Positions 47,101 through 59,662 of a stretch of 64,000 nucleotides of DNA are shown here, one piece after another. The notes beneath the pieces are model-generated. The model ran no database searches and was not told where the DNA came from. It saw only the letters and a program-made list of their open reading frames with translations. Each line of letters opens with the position of its first letter. Position 1 is the first letter of the stretch. Source of the stretch: Aedes albopictus (Eukaryota > Arthropoda > Insecta > Diptera > Culicidae); assembly GCF_035046485.1 (NCBI RefSeq), contig NC_085136.1:296833080-296897079 (forward strand), given 5' to 3'. The translations under genes and the position numbers were made by a program.

Positions 47101-49319
47101 TGCCGAGAATTGAATAAAGAAGTTTTCCAAGGAATTGCCGAACAAATTAAAAAAAAAATTGCCGCAGAAATTTTTAATGAGACTTCTACCGGAGATTTTG
47201 AAAAAAAATAAAGTTTTTACCAAAGGAGCAGCGAACTCAATTTCCGACAAAATAACTGAGACAGTTTCCAAAATAATTACCAAAGAAGTTTTCTAAAAAG
47301 AATAAATTCAGAGAAAAAATGCTTAAGGTATTGTCAAAGGAATTTCCGAAGGAAACTTTATTGAGTAATTGATGAAGCGATTTCCAAATATTTTTAAGAT
47401 ATTCCTTAACAATTTGTTGCAGTGATCACTGAAAAATATTCAAAGTAAATTTCCGATGAAATACATCGGAAATTATCACTAAAAAAAATTTAAACATACC
47501 TTCAAAAATTCTCACAAAAATTACTCCAAGAAATTTTACTGGGATTCTTTCAATGAATTCTTTAGGTATTGTTTCCGTCAGGATTTTTTCTAGAAATACC
47601 TTTGTATATTTTAAGCGATAACACCCGTTTCGTCCGGATTCCTTTTTCAAAGATTTATTCAAGCATTAGTTCCAAGTGAAGAACTCCAAGAACTCTTTCT
47701 TGGGTATCTTCTATGATTAATCTAGGAGTTACATCATGGAATTTCTCCAAGATTTCTTTTAAAAGTTGCTATTGCAATTACTTCGAGAAATCTTCCAAGC
47801 GTTTCTGAAAGAATTTGTTCAGTAATATGTATTCCCAAAAATTCCATGAAAAGTTTCTAAAAGATTTCCACAAACGATACCTTTGAAGCTAACCCACATT
47901 TTTCAGAGGAAACCTTGAGGAATTCCTTCGAGAATTTTTTAAGACTTTTCTTGAAGAATTACTTTTGCAATGCCCAAAATGGTTTTTCTTGAAGTCCTTA
48001 CAACGACTTTTCAAGAATTTGTTCAATAATTTCTTTAGTAATACCTGAAGAGATTTCTACAGAAATATCTCAAATAGTTGATGCAGAAAAATGTTCAAAG
48101 ATTAGGCGTTAGGCCATTTTTTCAAGTCCTCTTGCACAATTCGTTCAAGAATCCTTTGAAAGAAAATCCAGTGAAGATTTCATATTTTTCTCCACGGATT
48201 TCTTTCAAGCAACGTTACAAAGATTCGTTCATGGATTTCTCAAAGTTTTCTTGCAAAAATTTCCCAAAGGAATCCTGGAGAAATATCCTCAGAAATTCCC
48301 CCAAGACCTCCTGCAAAAATTCTTCCAAAGGAATGTACAGGAATTGTTGTGGAGATTATTTTTTAATTTACTCCAAAGATTTTGAGAGGAATTGTTGGGG
48401 GTTTCCACCATTGATTTCTTTAAGAAATAAGCTAGGTATTTCATCATATGTTTTTCGAAAAACCCCTTTGCTTTCACCTTCAGGATCCCTTTACGTAACC
48501 CTTCAAGAATGTTATCAAAGATACCTTTAAAATGCTTCCCGAATACATTGTGAAATTCATCTCCATTTTTCAAAGATTCCTTTAGAAATTCCTCCAAAAA
48601 TTCCTACAAGCATTTCTACAAGGATTTTTACGAGAATTTGTCTAAAATTGAAGGATTTTATGAAGGAATCCGAAGAGGTATGCCTAAACGAATGCTTGAA
48701 GAAATTCCTAAAAAAATCTTTGAAGGAATGATTACTTGAAAAGTTCCTGAAGAAATGCTTGGAAGAGTTTCTGAAGAAATCATTGTAAGTATTTCTAAAT
48801 TTATACTTAGAAGAATTTCTGAAGCAATTTCTGGAGAAAAGTTTTGAAGTAAATCTTAGAGTAACTATTGTAGAAGCCTTTGAAGTAACTGCTACATCAA
48901 TCGTAAAAGATATCCCCGGAGGCCACGTAAGTTTTTATCTTTCCCGAAGAAATTCCCGCAGAATTTTGATTCCTAGCACATTTTTTCTTGTATTTTGGGG
49001 CTCATGTAGGTACAAAAAGTAATCATCAAACTAATCAATATTAAACTAACTTAACTACTTGAATAAAGTGTACACATTTACAATTGTTAATGAAAGGACT
49101 TCAAAGAACCATCTGTGTGTCCCATTCCAATAACTTTTGATAATCACGAATTGGCCCCTACATACCTATCAGCAGATTTGCAAGTATTGAACTTATAAAC
49201 TTTCGCTATTTAAAGAACTTTATTCAACTAGTGTTAGAAACTTTCTCTGATTTGGAGGCCCCCTGATTTCGGTGCCCGGTGCGGACCGCACCCTTCGCAC
49301 CCCCCTTGCTACGCCACTG
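44111..49319. mobile_element. hAT-type element, 5.2 kb, 8-bp target duplication
   Basis: The left end CAGTGGCGTAGCTAGG and the inverse of the right end CAGTGGCGTAGCAAGG share a 13-base terminal inverted repeat, with further similarity through CCCGGTGCGG. Exact TTTTACCC flanks both sides (44103-44110 and 49320-49327). Eight-base duplications and CAGTG-type ends mark the hAT superfamily. The interior has no transposase frame. From about 44300 to 48950 it is decayed 12-bp minisatellite, so it is non-autonomous. It sits within a few hundred bases upstream of the complete Osiris gene. Confidence 0.88.
44300..48950. repeat. Decayed 12-bp minisatellite filling the hAT-type element
   Basis: TTCCT-orientation modules prevail at about 44300-46330 and 47410-48600. 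GGAAT-orientation modules (GCCGAAGAATTTCC, GAAATTACCAAAG) prevail at about 46450-47400 and 48640-48930. The orientation switches suggest internal inversions or joining of separate blocks. Frames such as 48078-48530 are by-products. Confidence 0.65.
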
Positions 49320-49327
49320 TTTTACCC

Positions 49328-50829
49328 TCTCGGTCGGAACCGTTTCCCGTGAAATGAGAGGCATCATCGGTCTGTGGAGGAGACGCTGGCTGTGACTTTG
49401 AGGAACTGAGAAAGCACCAGGTGCAGTCATGTGTACAATTGGGTTCAACCTTTGCTGCCTGCTGCCGCCCGGGTGGTGAGGAGGAGACAAATGTGGGCAT
49501 TGAAAATTGCAGAGAAATTTGTAACGATGAGCGCTGTGTTTCAAGAAGGGAACCTTTGACGGGGTGCAAACAAGACTGGGTCCCACTCAATTAGTTGAAT
49601 AGGCCAATTACTTAATATTTGTGCAGAAATCATTATCGGTAACAGTATTTGTAGGTATAGAGATGAAGTTGAACCAAGAGTTGAACATATCCCTTGTAAG
49701 TTTGTTAGTTTTATGATGGTCGAGGAACGCAAACTATTGGTTTAAAACTTTACAGCTTCCATAAAACCAAATCTATTTATTTAAGAGATTTTTAAATGTA
49801 TGATCTTCAAAAAGGATGACTTTTACTATCGCCAGTATTCTGCCATACAAGTAGGCAAATGAAGTTTATTGTTTTATTGCAATTGCACAGTCACCACTAC
49901 TAACATCTGAAAAAGACAACTTCCGATACCGGCACGGTGACTGGTTCGACTTTTCAAGGCCACTGCCTTACCCGCAAACCCCTGATCCGAAACAATCGAA
50001 TACCAGGCGAAAAAAAACATTCCAACCGCACTTTCTCGCCGCAATATGATTGAGAGATAACAGGACTTGGCACTTTGCCTACTCCAACTTGTGTGGTACC
50101 ACTACCTACCTACTGCTAGCTGGTTTGCCACACACCGCCACACCCGGTCAGTACCCGATTCGGGCACAACGTTCCGTTCACCGGTCCTCTACTACCCAAA
50201 CCGCAGCAGGGTCCGTATGTTTACAAAAAGTTCGAATCGATAGCAGAAAAAAACAACGTTCGAGTCGTTTACCGATGCCCCTCACCAATCCAACATGCCT
50301 AGCTTCCAAGCACCATGGCAATTGGTGGTAGATTGGTTGTTCCAATTACAGCAAACATGAATGCCGGAGTGCCAATCGAAACGAACGAAAGCGAATCGAG
50401 AGACACCCCAAGCTGCGTTGCTCCAGGTACCTACCCCCATATCTCGTCCGTCGGAGGCAATAAGACATCTTGCGGGAAGAATCAATTGCTCCACAGATTA
50501 TGTAACTGACTGGTGGATAATGATGGATGGAGATCATTATTAGGCAAAATATGGCCTAATCGTTGCGGAGTTTACGAGCGAGTCGGCTCCACGCTGCACT
50601 CAGAGTCATCTCCACGAGGAGGAACAGTATCCAAGTTGTTTTCTCATCAGTTCAAGCTGGTTGGAAAGGAAGAAACCAGGCACAGTAAAATGATGTGCAA
50701 GAGATCTTAGAGAAATAGTGTTGATTTGTATCAACATCAAGTAGGGAATACGTTAAGGTGGGATTGAAAACCCCAATAAAGTCATACAGGTCGACTTGTC
50801 GTGAACTTCCGGATTCTCACAGACTTTTT
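49328..50829. other. GC-richer region upstream of the Osiris gene, no gene recognised
   Basis: Before the hAT-type insertion this was contiguous with the Osiris 5' flank. Numerous overlapping frames at 50050-50710 have no recognised domain and no splicing support. It may hold regulatory sequence. Confidence 0.4.
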
Positions 50830-50914
50830 CTTGGCGTTAAGTACTCACTGGGACAAAGCTTGCTTCTCAGCTTAAAGTTCTATGTAGCGATCTTCGACTG
50901 AGATGGGTACTTTG

Positions 50915-51426
50915 GAATTACTTTATTCTGGCTTGCAGTCTTAATAAGTTGGCCTACGAATGTATTATCTTTGCTCCAATGTTTCGATCCCAATTTGGTG
51001 CTTCTTCAGGGATCTAATTTTATTTGATGTACAGACAGAGACATAGAACGTAATTTATCAATAGTGGTTTTACATATAAAGGTGCCATTAGAATGTTTGT
51101 CATTAGGACAAATATTTGCCGTTGAAGCCCGACATTCATCCAAGGTTGCTATGATTCACGTTGTGTTGGTCATTTGTCGGGCTTGTTTGTCCAAATATTT
51201 GTCATGTCTAATGGGACCTTAACATAAATAATTCTTTGTTAGTTTAAGTTATATGTAAGTTTATGTTATATGTATAACCACTATTGATAATTAATGTTTT
51301 ATGTCTCTGTCTGTATATCAAATAAAATTAGATCACTGAAGAATATCCAAGTTTGGATCGGAACGTTAGATCCAAGATAATGCATTCGTAGGCCAACTAA
51401 TAAGCAAGCTAGAATAAAGTAATTTT
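50915..51426. mobile_element. Foldback element inside the SINE
   Basis: The left arm GGAATTACTTTATTCTGGCT and the inverse of the right end AAAATTACTTTATTCTAGCT begin an inverted repeat. It continues through GTTGGCCTACGAATG, GACAGAGACATA and ATCAATAGTGGTT to a MITE at the centre (51080-51219). The left boundary is uncertain because about 30 bp of SINE-like sequence lies between the duplicated AAAGTTCTATG and the arm. Confidence 0.7.
51080..51219. mobile_element. MITE, AGGTGCCATTAGA ends, nested in the foldback
   Basis: The element starts AGGTGCCATTAGA, ends CTAATGGGACCT and is flanked by TAA on both sides (51077-51079 and 51220-51222). It is a sibling of 39793-39931. It sits in the loop of the foldback element, making three nested layers. 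Confidence 0.8.
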
Positions 51427-51689
51427 AAAGTTCTATGAGCACTTCCACAGTTCCTTACTGAGATCTTTCTCTGTCAATGACCATTTTGATTGACAGACGT
51501 GAAGATCGTCTTATACCCGAGGAATTCTAGGAAATGTCCGTTATCAAAAGATTCTCGACAAACCGGGAATCGAACCCATCACCCTTAGCATAGTCATGTT
51601 GAAAACACACATCTTTACAGCTGTGGCTACATGAGCCTTTCGATATGTGCTTGTCACTTTTCATGTATTCCACGTATTCCATGTTTCTG

Positions 51690-52227
51690 TTCTTTTAGGA
51701 GTTCCTCCAGGAATTTCCCTTCGAAACTGCTCAGGAATTTCTCAAGAAATTACTCTCAAGAGTTTTCTCGGATTTCTCCAAGAATTTTTCTAAAAACGCC
51801 TCACTTCTAAAACGGCCTGAAGGAATCAATTAGTACATGTATTCCTTCATAAATTTCTGTAGAAATTTCTCCAGGGATATCAGAAATTTGGGATTTCTCC
51901 AGGACAATTTATATAAATTTCTCAAGAAATGCTCTTGTCAATTCCTCCAGATATTCCTTAAAAATGAAATTTCAGTACAAATTTTTTGACAATTTTTTGC
52001 AGGAAATTATCCAGATATTCCAGTAGGAATTCTTCTAGAAATTTCTGCAGGAATTCACTCGGAGATTCCATGAGAGATTCTTACATGGATTTCTCTAGAG
52101 ATTGCTTCAGAAATTCAGAAGATTTTTCAGCAAGCTTTATGGAATTCTTGTTGGAATTTCTTCAGAGACACCTTCTGGGATTTGTCCAAAGTTTTCAGAT
52201 CAGAGACTCCTCCAATAACTTTTTCTC
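51690..52227 (-). repeat. Decayed 12-bp minisatellite, left of a retroelement
   Basis: GAGTTCCTCCAGGAATTTCC and GAATTCTTCTAGAAATTTC-type modules run in the TTCCT orientation. The same block resumes at 53898 after the retroelement. Confidence 0.6.
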
Positions 52228-52250
52228 CAGAATTCCCAAGCCCAAAAGAC

Positions 52251-52770
52251 GATTTCAGTCTGTTTTGGTTCGTCGTTGCATCGCGTCGTCGTTCTGTGTG
52301 TGTGCTTTTAGAGGAAAAAACTAGTTTTCGTGCGAGTCGGTAGTGTGATGCCAGCAGCGGATGACATTTCAGTCTGTTTTGGTTCGTCGTTGCATCGCGT
52401 CGTCGTTCTGTGTGTGTGCTTTTAGAGGAAAAAACTAGTTTTCGTGCGAGTTGGTCGTGTGATGCCAGCAGCGGATGACATTTCAGTCTGTTTTGGTTCG
52501 TCGTTGCACCGCGTCGTCGTCCTGTGTGCGTGCTTTTGGAGGAAAAAACTAGTTTTCGCGCGAGTCGGTCGTGTGATGCCAGCAGCGGATGACATTTCAG
52601 TCTGTTTTGGTTCGTCATTGCATCGCGTCGTCGTCCTGTGTGTGTGCTTTTAGAGGAAAAAACTAGTTTTCGTGCGAGTCGGTCGTGTGATGCCAGCAGC
52701 GGATGACATTTCAGTCTGTCTTGGTTCGTCGTTGCATCGCGTCGTCGTCCTGCGTGCGTGCTCGTCTTCG
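52251..52770 (+). repeat. 114-bp tandem monomers at the retroelement 5' end
   Basis: TTTCAGTCTG recurs at 52253, 52367, 52481, 52595 and 52709, giving an exact 114-base period; the GATGCCAGCAGCGG motif recurs in step. Because 114 is divisible by three, spurious frames such as minus 52618-52127 stay open. Monomeric 5' repeats often act as promoter units in non-LTR retrotransposons. Confidence 0.9.
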
Positions 52771-53874
52771 TACGGGGCGGTTAAGTGTGTTTTTGGAGGC
52801 AAAGTGGAAGTGCCTCTTTTTTCATTCGGATCGGCCGCGTCGTCGTCGACAATTTGAATGTGCACATCGTCATACCCGTGTGTTGTTGTAGCGGTTCAGT
52901 GTGATTTCGAGGCCAGTTTGTGGAATATGCTGCAGCACATACGCACTGGACACTTCGAAGGATGTTTATTGGTGAGCTCGTTCCATTTTATCACAATAAT
53001 TAATGCTATAGGATGTATAAAATTCTGCACTGGGTTTTGTGTATTTATCTAACAAATATTGAAAAGTTCGTCACGTCATGTGTCGGCGCTAGTTCCAAAT
53101 GCACATTTAGTTGGTAATAAATATTTTTCTTTCATTTTTTGCATGTACACAAAAATTTGAATGGTTCGTCATCTTCGGTGTCGACATTTGTAATATTTTA
53201 GCCCAAATGAATAAATGTTTTGACTGAAATAAACGTTGCATGAATTTCTGGAAAAAAGAGAGGGTCGGTAAAAGATAGACGGCGAACCATGCGGTAAGAT
53301 CTTTCTGATTTATTTATCCCGTGTTATTTTGTTAATACTTGTGAATCGATCGCGTTCAGCATTTTCTCGCGCGGAAACGCAAACTACAGATGCGTCGGTG
53401 TTTAGCATTGTGTACTCCTTAGTTGCGAATGAATAACTTATGTAGGGTGAGTTGTGCCTCAACAATAGATCGCGTTCGTCGTCCAAGGTTTAGAAGGGTA
53501 TTTCTTCGCGAGCGCATTATTAATCGCGAATCAAAACATTACATTCGTTTATCACGTCGAAATCCTCAACACATCTCCATTTCCCTTGTCCAAACTCCTA
53601 GTGATTTCTCTTAGTAACGCAGAGAATTCCTCGGTTATTGGCCTAAGCGAGAATCACGTCATCATTTCCTTCCCTATCCTCAATTGACCTGCATTCGGAC
53701 GCGGCCGGCGCTGGTATTGCTTATTGAAAAGTATTGGGATTGCAGCATTTACACAATGAAGAGAAAGCTAATCCTAAGCATTATCTGTTGGTTCTTTGTG
53801 TAAATGCAGTTGTCCTTGCAATAACAGAGGAGCAACCGCGGGCGGTCAATCATGCTCATGCTCATGCTCATGCT
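52251..53874 (+). mobile_element. Non-autonomous retroelement, 1.6 kb, 23-bp target duplication
   Basis: A 23-base sequence beginning CAGAATTCCC and ending AAAAGAC stands at 52228-52250 and again, identical, at 53875-53897. The insert starts with about 4.5 tandem 114-bp monomers and ends with four CATGCT repeats. A shared CCCTATCCTCAATTGA motif near 53670 links it to the retrotransposon tail at 37735. Long duplications and short-repeat tails indicate target-primed retroposition. No reverse transcriptase is present in the 1 kb after the monomers. Confidence 0.85.
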
Positions 53875-53897
53875 CAGAATTCCCAAGCCCAAAAGAC

Positions 53898-54917
53898 ATT
53901 TGTCCTAAAATTCCGCCAGAATAGTCTTTAGAGATTTTTCTAGAAAATCCTCCAGGTATTCCTCCAGGGATTGCTTCATAAATTCCTTTTAGGATTTATT
54001 CGAAATTTTCTTTAGGAATCCTTTTCGAAAATTCTCCGATGATCCTACAAGAATTTTTGCAAATATATAGGGCATTCCTTCAGCAACTCTTTCAAAAATA
54101 CAATTCCTTCAGATATTCATCTGAGAATTACTTCAGAAATTGCTTCAAGATTACCTCATCGATTTTTTTTCTATTGTTCCCTTCAAAAATGGTAAAAGAA
54201 ATCCATTCAAGAATTCCTCCAGAAGTATCTTCCGGGAATTATTTTAAAAAATCCCCTGGAGTAATCCTTTGAAAATATTTTCAGAAATTCAAGAACTCCT
54301 CCAAAACTGATGTCTGCCATTTCTACAAAGATTCCTGCAATTTTTTATCATGGTTTCCTACAGAAATTCTCCCAGGGTTTCCTTTAGAATTTTCTAGAGA
54401 GATTTCTTTAGAAAAAATGACTCCAGATTTTTTTCCTCTGAAATACTTCTAGAATTCTTCCCAAAGTTACTCTTTTTTTTTTCAAGAAATTTATCCAAAG
54501 TTTAAGGAGTTCCTTCAGACAATCCAGCAGAGATTCCCGCAGGATTTTTCCAGATTTAATTTCAGAATTTGTTTCGGGGACTCTGGCCAAGGCATCTCTC
54601 ATGATAGTTTTCCGGTGTTTTGTTCTAGAAATCTTCAGAGGTATCTCCAGCAGCTCCTCCGGGGATTTCTATAGAAATTCTTCCAAAGTTTCCTTCAGAA
54701 TGTTCAAAAAAGATTCCTTGAGAAATTGCTCATGGGATTTCTGTAGCAGCTTCTACAAAAATGACATCAGATTTTTTTTTCTAGGGTCTATTTCCGCAAT
54801 ATCCACCACAGTTTCTCACTTTTTTCAGAAATTCTTCCAGAGGAATCTCAATGAGTTCTTTCAGGCATTCCCCAGGGATCCCTGAAGGATTTTTTCCAGA
54901 GCATACTTCAGCAAGAG
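53898..54917 (-). repeat. Decayed 12-bp minisatellite, right of the retroelement
   Basis: AATCCTCCAGGTATTCCTCC and similar modules continue the 51690-52227 block in the same orientation and end at a retrotransposon tail. Confidence 0.6.
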
Positions 54918-54971
54918 AGATGAACCAGCCAAGGGCTGAAAGTCCCTATAATAAAGACAAATCAATCAATC
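54918..54971 (+). mobile_element. Retrotransposon 3' tail, CAAGGGCTGAAAGTC type
   Basis: GAACCAGCCAAGGGCTGAAA, then AATAAAGAC and CAAT tetranucleotide repeats, form a 3' end with a polyadenylation-like signal and short-repeat tail. Nearly identical sequence closes the window at 63948-64000. Upstream of it is only minisatellite DNA. Confidence 0.65.
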
Positions 54972-54975
54972 AATT

Positions 54976-55208
54976 CGGCACCTACATTTCAAAAGGGCGT
55001 AACTGCATTTCAAAACAGTACCTTCTTTTGAAGCTGTGGATCGTATTTCATATTTCCCATGAAATCCATCCCCACTATCAGAAAGAGGGAGATTTTAGCT
55101 TTCTTTTAGTGCTTATAGATTGTCCAAAAGATTGAACATACGATCCACAGCTTTGAGAGAAGGCACTATTTCAAAAAGCAGTTACGCCCTTTTGAAATGT
55201 TGGTGCCG
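54976..55208. mobile_element. Palindromic MITE, CGGCACC ends, 233 bp
   Basis: The left end CGGCACCTACATTTCAAAAG and the inverse of the right end CGGCACCAACATTTCAAAAG extend into GGGCGTAACTGC on both sides. Inner arms AGCTGTGGATCGTAT are also inverted. AATT flanks both ends (54972-54975 and 55209-55212). It inserted next to the retrotransposon tail. Confidence 0.8.
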
Positions 55209-55212
55209 AATT

Positions 55213-57985
<2,773 letters not shown>

Positions 57986-57989
57986 GTTT

Positions 57990-58025
57990 ATATTGATTTA
58001 TCTTTATTATAGAGACTTTCAGCTG
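57990..58025 (-). mobile_element. Retrotransposon 3' tail fragment, minus strand
   Basis: The minus strand reads AGCTGAAAGTCTCTATAATA followed by AAGATAAATCAAT, matching the tail at 54918. Only the last three dozen bases are preserved. Confidence 0.55.
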
Positions 58026-59653
58026 AAGTTTATATGACATTCTCAAGTAGTATTCAAAAACTTACCAGAAAATACACCAGTTACGCAGAAATTCTCTGAA
58101 AACTTTCCCTATTATATCCAAAGTAATTCCCAATCAACGCACGTGTGATAAGAGTTACGAATTTGACGTAATTCTGTAATAAAACTTTTTTCATAGACAT
58201 TTTTGGAATTAGTGTCCTAATATTATCCAACGTTATTCCATGAGAATATTTCCTGCGAAGCTCAGGAGAAATATTGAGGAAAATGGTATTCCCCTCTCAA
58301 TCAATTTTGAAATAGCAAACATGTGGTCATGATGCTGATCATGAGAACTTGATAATTCGTTACCGAACTCGGTCGGAATATTTAGATTCATTTGTATGGT
58401 TTGATAATATCCTGCTTAAACGACCACGTTTGGTATTAATATTCCTAATTTTGAATAAGTTTATTTTAAGAAATAAATTATTCACATTTGCCACGCTATA
58501 GCAGACAAGGGAATTCGCTTTAGATTGAACCTAAATGGAACCCGTTATTTTTACTCGATTATATCGATAAAACGAGCAAAATTCCCAAAACAAAGTTAAC
58601 ATACATCAGCAAAAAACCGGTCGCAAATCGATAAATTTTCACTCTCGTCGTCTCGTCCAGATGAACCAGACTCGAAGTGGGTCAGGTCACCCCAGTCAGC
58701 AGCCGGAATGATCCATTCATTGACATACATATGCTTAAGCATTGGCAGGCAAGCATGGTAGTGATAGCGTCTCTGTGTCCTTGCTGATGCTGTCACGCTT
58801 CGCTGACTCAGTCAGCATCTGTTAACTTGCTTGACGAGCTCATCAAGAAAGTTGTTTGACTTCTGAGTAGTGGGAAGCTGAGCAAAATTCACCGTTGTAT
58901 CGAATGTGTGTCTGATACTTGGGAGTTGTTTTTTGCCACAAACAGATGATTTTTCTGAGATGATTAAAGAGATCATCAATCTCTTTAATTTGTTTTTTTT
59001 TTTCCAAAGGCCATTGATAAATAAATCTATTTTTTTCCGCAAGAATAACTTACTACCCAAGTCACTCCCACCAGAACAGCGAGAGCACCCGAGAAGATGA
59101 ATTGACTAAATTTTCCCTCAGATTGCGAATTATCTTCCTCGGAAATTGTACCACTGACTGGCGGCGCTCACATGTTCCTCTTTCTTCAATTGGCCTCTTC
59201 GCCAAAGTCTATTGATAATAATTAGCCCAATTGAGTGGTGCCACACGAAACTTTTCCAAAGCGCCACCTCCCCGCCTCATCTGACCGCATCGAATCTTCC
59301 TCTTATCAGTGAAGCAAAGGCAAAACTTAATAATCGTAAATCTTCATTTCGACTCCACCGGCGCGATGCTGCTGCTGCCAAATTGCGAGCAAACGATGTT
59401 CGTTCATCGAATCGCATTAGCGCGCGCACCGGCGCGCCACACCGCACACTGACTGCTTCCGAGAGGGTCTGCCAAGACAGTTGGTGGCACGGAACCGGGC
59501 CGGCCTCAGTCTGGGGGAAAAGTTATGAAAAATCGATTACCACGCCGCACAATCCGTTGCTGTAATTCGGTGGAATCGAACCCCTCCTCGTGGCCGTGCG
59601 AATTAATTTTCAGATGATATTGCTGCCTAATTGGTATCGGAAGGAATATGTCT
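58026..59653. other. Mostly unique region, no gene recognised
   Basis: AT-rich to about 58590, then GC-richer to 59640 with short frames on both strands (for example 58596-58796 minus and 59212-59565 plus) lacking recognised domains. It could be regulatory or contain exons I cannot identify. Confidence 0.35.
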
Positions 59654-59662
59654 AGTTGAAAC

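Larger units (their letters stand above)
50830..51645 (-). mobile_element. Feilai-like SINE split by a foldback insertion
   Basis: The two outer pieces (about 50830-50914 and 51427-51645) together match the 27555-27850 SINE. They include ACTGGGACAAAGCTTGCTTC at one side and a B-box inverse GGGAATCGAACCC near 51570 at the other. The SINE runs on the minus strand. AAAGTTCTATG occurs on both sides of the insertion (50874-50884 and 51427-51437). Confidence 0.7.

Noticed and set aside
52127..52618. A 163-residue arginine-rich protein with 38-residue repeats
   Set aside because: It is the translation of 114-bp retroelement monomers, a multiple of three, on the strand opposite to the element.
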